From positions 282,455 to 346,454 of the forward strand of contig NZ_JACOIK010000006.1 of the NCBI RefSeq assembly GCF_014692515.1: 64,000 nucleotides of DNA, written 5' to 3'. How positions within the stretch are numbered: the first letter of the stretch is position 1; every line of letters starts with the position of its first letter. This DNA comes from Sphingobacterium micropteri. GTDB taxonomy: Bacteria; Bacteroidota; Bacteroidia; Sphingobacteriales; Sphingobacteriaceae. A model generated the notes under the pieces. That model saw nothing but the letters and a program-made list of their open reading frames with translations. It did no database searches and had not been told where the DNA came from. Positions 26,412-34,093 of this stretch are shown here, piece by piece. Position numbers and translations under genes: made by a program.

Positions 26412-28325
26412 ATGACAAAGAAAATATATACAAGGTTTCGGAAAGGCTTCATGCTGGCAATATCTTCTGCCGTACTGCTTTCCTGCAACAACGACGACTT
26501 TTTTATCCTGCCCGATAGGGGAGGATTGGATGCTGAAGGCTTATGGAATACCGAGGGTGCTGTAAATATGCACCTTAATAAAGCTTATGAATTGATTATT
26601 CCTCGGTTCCCCTATCAGACGATTCCCTCGCGCTTCGATATTCACCTGGTCAGTGACGAAAACTTCTTGGCATCCGATGGTGGACACGGTGCGCGGGCCA
26701 TGGGAATTTTCGGCACGGAGCTGATCAATCACGATGTGTTTTACGTCGGGAACCGTTATACGCAAAACTACCTAGATAACCGTTATATGGATATTGCCCG
26801 CTGCAACAACGGGATTAAATACCTACCGGAGAGTACGATTGCCGATCATATCAAATACCCGATGTTGGGGCAGTATTATGCGTTGCGGGCAATGGTTTAT
26901 CTGGAGCTAGTAAAGGTCTACGGTGGAGTACCGCTGGTACTAGAACCACAGGATCCCGACAATGTGATGACAGATGGTCGGTCTAGCGCCCGTGCCTGTT
27001 TTGAACAGATTGTAAGTGACCTCGATAATGCCATGACGTATCTTAAAGATGTAACATGGGGAGGGAGCGAATGGGGACGTATAACCTACGAAGCCGCCGC
27101 CGCATTGAAAGGCAAGGCGTTGTTATATTGGGCCAGTCCACAGTTTAATCCACTGGATGATCCCAAGCATCCGCACGATGCGTCACGCTGGCAGGAGGCG
27201 CTTGTAGCGAATAAAGAGGCGTACGATATCGGTTTGGCATCGGGACGCCGTCTGGTAGAGGAATATGGCATGATCTTTCAGACCAAGGGGGCTTCGAATC
27301 CCGAAACGTTAATTTCTCGTCCTTATTCCAATACGGAAGCGCGGCGCGGACATGATGAGGAACGGAGATCGCGGCCGAGATCAGAAAGCCAGAATGGATC
27401 ACCCTTTAGAGGCTATCAACCTACCGTGAAACTGCTCCGTGCTTATCCGATGAAAGATGGAAACCGTATCGACGAGTCAGGTGATTATACCTTCAATGAA
27501 ATACTATTCTGGAAAGATCGAGATCCTCGTTTTGAAGCGACCATGGCTTATAACGGTAGTGTATGGGAGTTGAGTGGTAAGGAAGGGCGTCGTCAGTGGA
27601 ACTATGAGGGAGCATCGAATGGTGGAGACTTGGAAAGTGCCAATTGGGCCGTTTACTGTAAAAAGTTTACTACACCAGATTTGGCTGAAGCCTCCGTTCC
27701 ATATAATGATGGACGAGGAGGAAGTGGTATGGACTGGATCGAAATGCGTTTTGCAGAGGTGATGTTGAACCTAGCGGATTGTGCTAATGAAACCGGTGAT
27801 ATGGCGACGGCAAAAGATATGGTACGGCAGATCCGTGATCGTGCCGATATTGAACAAGGTAGTAACGATTATGGGTTGGGTCGGATTGCCAGTAAGGAGC
27901 AAATGCGTGAATTGCTCCTCAATGAACGTATGATTGAGTTTGCTTTCGAGAACAAACGTAATGCTGACCTGCGCCGCACCCGAAACTGGTCTAAGCTAAG
28001 CGGTGAATTTTTGGAAGTTTACCAATTACAGGTGTTCGGCATTAATAATGACGCTAGAAGGGACACGATTGCAAAATTACAAACTGTTGTTAATGAAACA
28101 ACCGGAGAGCAATTCCGCGATCGTCTGGATCTGAATGATGAGGAAACCTATCTGAAGTATTTTCAACCTCACGTCGCCCGGCCGCAGGAAACCAACTTTA
28201 GGGCAATCTTTATCCCGGAGTACCACAATTTCTATACCTTCCATAACGACTTTGTACGTCGGGGTGTGAACATCGAAACCACGATCGGATGGGAAGGCGG
28301 AACCTTTGATCCTCTAGATGATTAA
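26412..28325 (+). CDS. SusD/RagB-type surface glycan-binding lipoprotein (second)
   Basis: 637 residues; lipobox AVLLSC (Cys about 25) followed by NNDDFFILPDRGG. SusD signatures are present: MLGQYYALRAMVYLELVKVYGGVPLV, WGRITYEAAAALKGKALLYWASP, MRFAEVMLNLADCA and LLLNERMIEFAFENKRNADLRR. The protein binds oligosaccharide at the cell surface and forms the lid of the SusC encoded just upstream. Confidence 0.95.
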   Translation: MTKKIYTRFRKGFMLAISSAVLLSCNNDDFFILPDRGGLDAEGLWNTEGAVNMHLNKAYELIIPRFPYQTIPSRFDIHLVSDENFLASDGGHGARAMGIFGTELINHDVFYVGNRYTQNYLDNRYMDIARCNNGIKYLPESTIADHIKYPMLGQYYALRAMVYLELVKVYGGVPLVLEPQDPDNVMTDGRSSARACFEQIVSDLDNAMTYLKDVTWGGSEWGRITYEAAAALKGKALLYWASPQFNPLDDPKHPHDASRWQEALVANKEAYDIGLASGRRLVEEYGMIFQTKGASNPETLISRPYSNTEARRGHDEERRSRPRSESQNGSPFRGYQPTVKLLRAYPMKDGNRIDESGDYTFNEILFWKDRDPRFEATMAYNGSVWELSGKEGRRQWNYEGASNGGDLESANWAVYCKKFTTPDLAEASVPYNDGRGGSGMDWIEMRFAEVMLNLADCANETGDMATAKDMVRQIRDRADIEQGSNDYGLGRIASKEQMRELLLNERMIEFAFENKRNADLRRTRNWSKLSGEFLEVYQLQVFGINNDARRDTIAKLQTVVNETTGEQFRDRLDLNDEETYLKYFQPHVARPQETNFRAIFIPEYHNFYTFHNDFVRRGVNIETTIGWEGGTFDPLDD

Positions 28326-28369
28326 GTATCGAGATAAGAACCCATGGAAAAAATTATATAATAAGAAAG

Positions 28370-29329
28370 ATGATGAAAATAGCAAGATGGATCCCTCTCT
28401 TTGCGATACTATTGGCCTTTGTAGCCTGCAAAAAAGAGTCGGAGAATATATTTACGATGTTTGAGGACGTCAAGGTCACTTTTCACAATAACAGTGAATA
28501 TGCGATTGTAGAAGATGCTGTCGTCAATGATGGCGATAGTGTACATATTTACTTTACTATTACCTCGGCTAAAGAGGATATGATGTCGGTAGTGGTAGAC
28601 AGTACTAACGGTACCGGGACGTGGTCGCAGCGTTCGATACCGATATCAGAAAGCGACCGCCGTTCCTATTCCGGCGTCGTCAAGTTTAAAATGCAACGCG
28701 ATGGGAAAATGACTTTCCGTTTTTATGCGATGAATGAGAAGAATGTGTATATAGGTGATGGGTATACATCAATTACGGTAGATGCTAGACCCAGCTATAA
28801 TCTGTTCGCCGACCGACGGTTATACGCGCCTGTTGAAGGAGAAGACTACCCAAGCTTTTTGTCACTCAGTACGGGGAAAACCTACAGCTATAGTGAGGCT
28901 GCTGCAGTATCAGACCAGATAGACTTCGGAATTGATACGATATTTGATAGCAGACCAGGGAACACTACTTTTTTGGTTTACAATTTATATGCATTGACTG
29001 TGGATGAGTATCCGGTGCCGTACTACGATGTTTCGGGCTGGACAAAGCGTGAGACCAAGTTTAGTGCGCCCGTGTCGTCTTCAAATTCACGGCAGTTCTT
29101 TACCCAAACATTGGTGTCGTCCAGCAGAATCGAAACGGAGGCAATGAAGCAAACGATTGATAAAGAACAGACAAACGGTGTAGAATATAATTCCGGAGGA
29201 ATGGTGGCGACGCAGATTATATACTTCCAGACACCAGAGGGTAAATATGGGGCAATGTATGTCAACCAAGCCACACGCGACCAGCAAAATAGGCAGTACG
29301 TAAGTGTTAATATCAAAATCCAGAAGTAA
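28370..29329 (+). CDS. surface lipoprotein in SusE/F position
   Basis: 319 residues (start at 28370 or one codon later). Lipobox LLAFVAC (Cys about 20). The mature part is beta-rich: a domain at about 25-140 (VKVTFHNNSEYAIVEDAVVNDGDSVHIYFTI) and a second to the end (YNLFADRRLYAPVEGEDYPSFLSLSTGKTYSYSEAA). It is reminiscent of DUF4466-type PUL proteins, but I am not certain of the family. As the gene after SusD, it most likely is an extra surface glycan-binding protein. A strong terminator follows, ending the operon. Confidence 0.8.
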   Translation: MMKIARWIPLFAILLAFVACKKESENIFTMFEDVKVTFHNNSEYAIVEDAVVNDGDSVHIYFTITSAKEDMMSVVVDSTNGTGTWSQRSIPISESDRRSYSGVVKFKMQRDGKMTFRFYAMNEKNVYIGDGYTSITVDARPSYNLFADRRLYAPVEGEDYPSFLSLSTGKTYSYSEAAAVSDQIDFGIDTIFDSRPGNTTFLVYNLYALTVDEYPVPYYDVSGWTKRETKFSAPVSSSNSRQFFTQTLVSSSRIETEAMKQTIDKEQTNGVEYNSGGMVATQIIYFQTPEGKYGAMYVNQATRDQQNRQYVSVNIKIQK

Positions 29330-29359
29330 AATCAGCATACATAACATACAGGTGAATCT

Positions 29360-29396
29360 AATCCGAGCATGTTATTTTACATGCTCGGATTTTTTA
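29360..29396 (+). terminator. strong terminator of second SusCD operon
   Basis: Perfect 13-bp stem AATCCGAGCATGT (29360-29372) with ACATGCTCGGATT (29379-29391), 6-base loop, followed by TTTT. Confidence 0.93.
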
Positions 29397-29464
29397 TATC
29401 CCTACCGCTGAACAACAACACGGACTCAAAAAAGCAAAATAGGGAGGATAATCGCTTGGGTAAT

Positions 29465-29523
29465 ATCTTGAAATAACGCGTAAAAATGGTATAATAAATA
29501 ATACACAAACCTGCCTATCTTTA
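29465..29523 (+). promoter_or_regulatory. pectin-regulon operator and promoter
   Basis: -7 box TATCTTTA (29516-29523; last base differs from TAnnTTTG). The -30 half-site is ATGGTATAA (29486-29494), a very good match; the -51 half-site ATCTTGAAA (29465-29473) is degenerate. Same 21-bp spacing as at the other lyase promoters. Transcription would start about 110 bp before the start codon. Confidence 0.6.
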
Positions 29524-29639
29524 ACTAATTAAATCGCTAACGCTTTAAACATCAGTTTTTAAACCTCATTCGCAGTTTAAATGAGTTGAAGCATAGTTGG
29601 CCAAAAGGTGAGTAATTACCTATTTAAAATCTGAACAGT

Positions 29640-32141
29640 ATGTCTATAAAAAATATAGTTTCCCGTCGACTTGCCTGTGGATTAGCGTTTTTTAGCCTAT
29701 TTTCAGCACAAACAGTTTGCGCCCAGCAAAAGCCGGTGGTGAAAGTGGATCTTAACGAAAGCAGCCGCCGAGTTACGGAGACGAACGAAGTTGGTTACGC
29801 CTCGTGGCAGGTAAAAGCCAGTATGTCTGATACCTTCACACAAGGCAATATAAAAGTAACGTTTACAAAGATAGGGAGCGGAAGCGGTGAGCTGGCGTCC
29901 GAATGGTACAAAACAGGTATGGGGTCGCCTAACTTTGCCTATTTGGTTTCCGACGGACTCACGCTAAAAGATGGAGATGCCGCAGGAAAGATTGAGATGC
30001 GAATCAGTGGGCTGCCGGAAGGTAAAAATACCCTGCTGACGTATCATAACATCCCCCACAGCCCGGAAGGCAATACATTCAGCCCTATCGTGATTTCGCA
30101 TAAAGGTAAAAAGCTAACGGTGCAGCCGAGCGTGAGGGCTCTCAGAACGGCGGACGCTGTAACCGCTTATACACATCTGGATGTAAAACAAGGCGAAGAT
30201 GCAGTTGTCGTATTTGAGGCCGGAGACAAAACAAACGCTGTTATCAGAGATCTCATTATCAGTGCGTTCGAAATCAACACGCCTGATGCCGCGAAACAGG
30301 CGCATTCGCCATCACCAGGCAATGCCGATGAACACGTGGAATCAAAAGGCAAAACCTTGAAACTGACTTGGGAATCCGCTCCCGGTGCGACGAAACGTGC
30401 GGTCTATTTTGGTTTGGATTCGACCAAGGTGGCTGATGCGACGCCTGATTCTCCCGAATTCAAAGGGGAGCAAAGTGCAACTGAATTTGTGACAGGTGAC
30501 CTTTACAGCATGGATACGTATTACTGGCGGGTAGACGAGATAACCGGTGAGGGAAAAACAAAGGGTGACGTCTGGTATTTTCGGCCAGCACAGCTGGCGT
30601 TTCCAGAAGCGGAAGGATACGGCCGATATGCGCGTGGAGGCCGTGGTGGAAAAGTAGTTGAAGTCACCAATCTGAACGATAGCGGCCCCGGGAGTCTGCG
30701 AGAAGCCGTAGAGGACCATACGGGGCCAAGAACCATTGTCTTTGCCGTATCGGGTATTATCCACCTGAAATCCCGTCTCGTTGCGAATCAACCTTACGTG
30801 ACCATTGCCGGACAGACCGCGCCGGGTAAAGGCATCTGTATCGCCGGTGCACCTTTTGGATTCACGGGGAATGACGTCGTGGCACAGCATCTGCGTGTTC
30901 GCTTAGGTGCGGGGAAAACCGCTGACGGCATGGGCCTGACCGGTGCAAATTACAGCATTGTCGACCATTGCTCGATCAGTTGGACAATCGATGAGGCTTT
31001 CAGCTCACGGGGGGCAAAAAATATTACCTTACAGCGGACGTTAATTTCCGAAGCGTTGAACTCGGCGGGGCACAGTAAATATGAAAAGGGTAAAATGCAT
31101 GGGTATGCCGCCAGTATTGGAGGAGATGTAGGAAGTTTTCACCACAATCTATTGGCACATTGTTATGGCAGAAACTGGAGTCTGGCCGGCGGTTTGAATG
31201 GTGACGGATTTTATAGCGGTAAACTGGACCTTCGCAACAACGTCGTATATAACTGGGGCGCGCGCGCTACAGATGGTGGAGCTCATGAAGTCAATTTCGT
31301 AAACAATTATTATAAGCCGGGTGCAGGAACAACGCAGTTCTTCGCTTTCATCGGTGATCATGAAAATGTCGGAAAAGGTATGCAACGTTGTTATTTCAAA
31401 GGAAATGTGATGCCTGGACATTTTGACGAACGAAACCAGGAAGCGGGTAGGAAAGCAAGATATAGTAACGGAGACTCCGAAAAATATGAAACATTTGTCG
31501 ATCAGCCGTTTTTTAATCCTAAAGTGACTACTCATAGTGCACGGCTGGCCTATAAATTGGTGTTGTCTGATGTGGGTAACAACCGGCCTGGGTTGGATGA
31601 ACACGATCAGCGCATCATCCGGGAAACGATTGATAGCACCTATTCTGCAACTGGTAGTATATCCGGTAAGCCGGGCTTCCCCGATCACCAGGATGATGTA
31701 GGTGGCTATGATGACTATCCTGAAGTAAAACGTGCTGCTAACTGGGACAGCGATCATGACGGGCTACCGGATTGGTGGGAAATTCATCGTGGGTTACATC
31801 CCAATTCTCCGAAGGGGGATTTTTCAGATGCGAATCTGGACAAAGATCGCAATGGTTACACGGAATTGGATTATTATCTGCAATGGATGTCCAAAGCGCA
31901 CTTTAGCGCAGCGGCTGGAGAATCCTTAGAAATAGATCTCCAAGCATTGTCTAGAGGATTTACGGAAGACCCGACATTCCAAGTAAGTCATGTGGAGAAT
32001 GGTACCGTATCGTTGGAAAGTGGTAAAGCTGTTTTCAAACCGTCCGCTGATGGCGTAGGTTCGTTTGAGTTTACGGTCACGGACGAGGAAGGCGATAGGA
32101 TGACGCGGAAGGTCAATATTCTCAGCGGTATCACGATCTAG
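29640..32141 (+). CDS. multidomain secreted pectate lyase (PL1-type)
   Basis: 833 residues. Signal peptide to about 28 (VCAQ). Residues 30-205 form a beta-rich domain of carbohydrate-binding type (VKVDLNESSRRVTETNEVGYASW...); 230-315 a fibronectin-III-like module (LKLTWESAPGATKRAVYFGLDS, YYWRVDEI); 320-700 the lyase beta-helix (FPEAEGYGRYARGGRGGKVVEV, GPGSLREAVED, TIAGQTAPGKGICIAG, DHCSISWTIDEAF); 705-740 a calcium-loop segment (DSDHDGLPDWWE); the last 80 residues another beta-sandwich (FTVTDEEGDRM). The extra domains suggest action on polymeric pectin. Single-gene unit by its own promoter. Which PL1 subfamily cannot be read. Confidence 0.9.
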   Translation: MSIKNIVSRRLACGLAFFSLFSAQTVCAQQKPVVKVDLNESSRRVTETNEVGYASWQVKASMSDTFTQGNIKVTFTKIGSGSGELASEWYKTGMGSPNFAYLVSDGLTLKDGDAAGKIEMRISGLPEGKNTLLTYHNIPHSPEGNTFSPIVISHKGKKLTVQPSVRALRTADAVTAYTHLDVKQGEDAVVVFEAGDKTNAVIRDLIISAFEINTPDAAKQAHSPSPGNADEHVESKGKTLKLTWESAPGATKRAVYFGLDSTKVADATPDSPEFKGEQSATEFVTGDLYSMDTYYWRVDEITGEGKTKGDVWYFRPAQLAFPEAEGYGRYARGGRGGKVVEVTNLNDSGPGSLREAVEDHTGPRTIVFAVSGIIHLKSRLVANQPYVTIAGQTAPGKGICIAGAPFGFTGNDVVAQHLRVRLGAGKTADGMGLTGANYSIVDHCSISWTIDEAFSSRGAKNITLQRTLISEALNSAGHSKYEKGKMHGYAASIGGDVGSFHHNLLAHCYGRNWSLAGGLNGDGFYSGKLDLRNNVVYNWGARATDGGAHEVNFVNNYYKPGAGTTQFFAFIGDHENVGKGMQRCYFKGNVMPGHFDERNQEAGRKARYSNGDSEKYETFVDQPFFNPKVTTHSARLAYKLVLSDVGNNRPGLDEHDQRIIRETIDSTYSATGSISGKPGFPDHQDDVGGYDDYPEVKRAANWDSDHDGLPDWWEIHRGLHPNSPKGDFSDANLDKDRNGYTELDYYLQWMSKAHFSAAAGESLEIDLQALSRGFTEDPTFQVSHVENGTVSLESGKAVFKPSADGVGSFEFTVTDEEGDRMTRKVNILSGITI

Positions 32142-32187
32142 CCACGATCTGTTATGATTAGAGAGATACATTTCACGCGTCGACAAA

Positions 32188-32246
32188 ATGATACAAGAGC
32201 CGGAGAATATATTATAAGTATGCTTCGGCTCTTTTACCTAGATTTG
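32188..32246 (+). promoter_or_regulatory. pectin-regulon operator and promoter
   Basis: Exact -7 box TAGATTTG (32239-32246); half-sites ATGATACAA (32188-32196) at -51 and ATATTATAA (32209-32217) at -30. The 18 bp around the first half-site are identical to those before the gene at 34094. A box this close to the coding region decides the start codon of the next gene: transcription would begin near 32253, so ATG 32280 rather than 32256 is the likely start. Confidence 0.75.
32195..32235 (+). terminator. terminator-like hairpin overlapping the operator
   Basis: Arms AAGAGCCGGAG (32195-32205) and CTTCGGCTCTT (32223-32233), one mismatch, followed by TTA. It would end transcription of the lyase gene ending at 32141, but lies inside the operator of the next gene. 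Confidence 0.55.
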
Positions 32247-32279
32247 TCTAGTGTAATGAAACGAAAAAATAAACAGTAT

Positions 32280-33845
32280 ATGATGATCAATAAAACATTT
32301 CCACATAATTCGCTGAAAAAAGGTCTGTTTTTTTTAACGCTTATATTGGCGGGAACTGGGGTTGACGCACAGCAAGCGCAACCTGAACGCGGACAGATCC
32401 CTCCACATCCTCCAAGATTACCCGAAGAGGTTATTCCGGCATTTCCTGGAGCTTGGGGCGGGGGGATGTTTACGACAGGAGGCCGCGGAGGAAAAGTAAT
32501 CGCAGTGACGAATCTCAACGATAGCGGCGAGGGTAGCTTACGTGCTGCTTTAGAAGCAAAGGGACCGCGTATTGTTGTTTTTCGCGTCGCCGGTACGATC
32601 AAAGTGGATGGAGACCTAAATATTGATCATCCCGATATTACCATTGCAGGGCAATCTGCACCCGGTGACGGAATTTGTGTTGCCGGAACCTTAAACATCA
32701 ATACACACAATGTTATTGTTCGGCATCTACGGGTACGTCGAGGCGTTCCGGTTGGAGGACAGGGCGATGACAACATCGGCGGAAATCCACATCATCATAT
32801 TATCATTGACCATTGTTCAACGAGTTGGGGGATGGACGAAAATATTTCCTTATACCGACACATGCGCCCGTCGGCAGACGGAACCACGCAGATTAAAGAT
32901 CCCGCGGAGCATATTACTATTCAATGGACGATTTCCAGCGAGGCACTAGATGCTAAAGGACATGCTTTTGGAGCGACCTGGGGAGGGACACCGTCTACAT
33001 TTCATCATAATCTCTTTGCGAGCAACACGGCGCGAAACCCATCTATTGGTATGTCGGGCGCGTTTGATTTTCGATATAATGTGCTTTTCAACTGGCGTCA
33101 TCGGACGATAGACGGTGGCGATGAGACGTCGATGATAAATATCATCAATAACTATTTCAAGCCGGGTCCGGCGACGAATGATAATATGCGTGGCATCATA
33201 GCGCGTATTGAACAACGTAGTATGTACTCACCTGGCAATGCATGGGCAGCAGGTGATTGGTATCCGAAAGAGGTAAACCGTCCAGGAAAATGGTACGTGG
33301 CCGGTAATGTCATGCACGACAATGAAGAGGTTACCCAAAACAATTGGGCGGGTATGCGCATGAAAGAAACAAAAGGATCGATTATTCCCAATGATAGCGA
33401 AGGAGAAAAGTACGCGCGGGTGTACACGCCATTTGAGGGGTGGCCGGTGGCACCACATCAAACGGCGGAAAATGCTTTCGAAGCCGTATTGGCGAAAGCA
33501 GGAGCCACCCTGCCGAAAAGAGATGTGGTTGATGCTCGCGTAGTGGAAACGGTGCGGACAGGAAAACCGACAACTGCAACAGGTATTATCAAGTCCATTG
33601 ATGAAGTGGGCGGTTACCCGGAGTTAACTTACGACCCCGCGGAAGTGCTTGTTGACACCGATGGCGACGGTATGCCGGATGAATGGGAAATAAAATATGG
33701 TTTGGATCCAAACGACCCTTCGGATGGTGCTAAGGACGCCGACGGCGATGGATATACCAATGTGGAGGAGTATCTGAACGGAACAAATCCAAAAGAGAAA
33801 ATCGATTACCGGAATCTTGGTAACAACGTGGATACCATAAGTTAG
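32280..33845 (+). CDS. secreted pectate lyase, PL1-type
   Basis: 521 residues from ATG 32280 (MMINKTFPHNSLKKGLFFLT... signal peptide to VDAQ); longer frames from 32154 or 32256 would include promoter DNA. The beta-helix starts FPGAWGGGMFTTGGRGGKVI and shows GEGSLRAALEAKGPRIVVF, TIAGQSAPGDGICVAG, RHLRVRRG and DHCSTSWGMDEN. A calcium-loop tail (DTDGDGMPDEWEIKYGLDPN, then DADGDGYTNVEEYLNGTNP) closes it. It is the fourth intact pectate lyase gene in the window; it stands alone between its promoter and a long hairpin. Confidence 0.92.
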   Translation: MMINKTFPHNSLKKGLFFLTLILAGTGVDAQQAQPERGQIPPHPPRLPEEVIPAFPGAWGGGMFTTGGRGGKVIAVTNLNDSGEGSLRAALEAKGPRIVVFRVAGTIKVDGDLNIDHPDITIAGQSAPGDGICVAGTLNINTHNVIVRHLRVRRGVPVGGQGDDNIGGNPHHHIIIDHCSTSWGMDENISLYRHMRPSADGTTQIKDPAEHITIQWTISSEALDAKGHAFGATWGGTPSTFHHNLFASNTARNPSIGMSGAFDFRYNVLFNWRHRTIDGGDETSMINIINNYFKPGPATNDNMRGIIARIEQRSMYSPGNAWAAGDWYPKEVNRPGKWYVAGNVMHDNEEVTQNNWAGMRMKETKGSIIPNDSEGEKYARVYTPFEGWPVAPHQTAENAFEAVLAKAGATLPKRDVVDARVVETVRTGKPTTATGIIKSIDEVGGYPELTYDPAEVLVDTDGDGMPDEWEIKYGLDPNDPSDGAKDADGDGYTNVEEYLNGTNPKEKIDYRNLGNNVDTIS

Positions 33846-33859
33846 CACACAATTGTCCT

Positions 33860-33902
33860 AACACAAACGCTCGTCTGCCGCAAGTAGACGAGCGTTTGTG
33901 TT
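33860..33902 (+). terminator. long hairpin after pectate lyase gene
   Basis: Perfect 17-bp stem: AACACAAACGCTCGTCT (33860-33876) with its complement (33886-33902), 9-base loop. No long T run beyond the stem, so it may also act as an RNA-stabilising 3' hairpin. Confidence 0.8.
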
Positions 33903-33931
33903 ACTTCACGATTCTTCCGTCCGTCGACAAA

Positions 33932-33990
33932 ATGATACAATAGCTAGAGAAAATACTATAAACATGACTACGGCCTTTTCGCTATGTTTG
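33932..33990 (+). promoter_or_regulatory. pectin-regulon operator and promoter of the large enzyme cluster
   Basis: Exact -7 box TATGTTTG (33983-33990); half-sites ATGATACAA (33932-33940) at -51 and ATACTATAA (33953-33961) at -30. Start codon of the first gene follows about 100 bp later. This is the only clear promoter found before the run of genes from 34094 to 58006. Confidence 0.75.
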
Positions 33991-34093
33991 TATAAACGAT
34001 AAGTAAGCTTACACACAAAATATTCAGGTTATGGTCGAGATGTCTAACTGATTTATTTAAAGCGTTGTAGATCTTTTTTAAACGGTATTTAAG

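Larger units (their letters stand above)
29330..29639. other. 310-bp intergenic region
   Basis: Contains the operon terminator (29360-29396) and the operator/promoter (29465-29523) of the next pectate lyase gene. No gene seen. Confidence 0.7.

Noticed and set aside
32154..32279. Longer N-terminus of the pectate lyase starting at 32154 or 32256
   Set aside because: This stretch contains the operator and the -7 box; a transcript starting near 32253 favours ATG 32280, which directly precedes a normal signal peptide.
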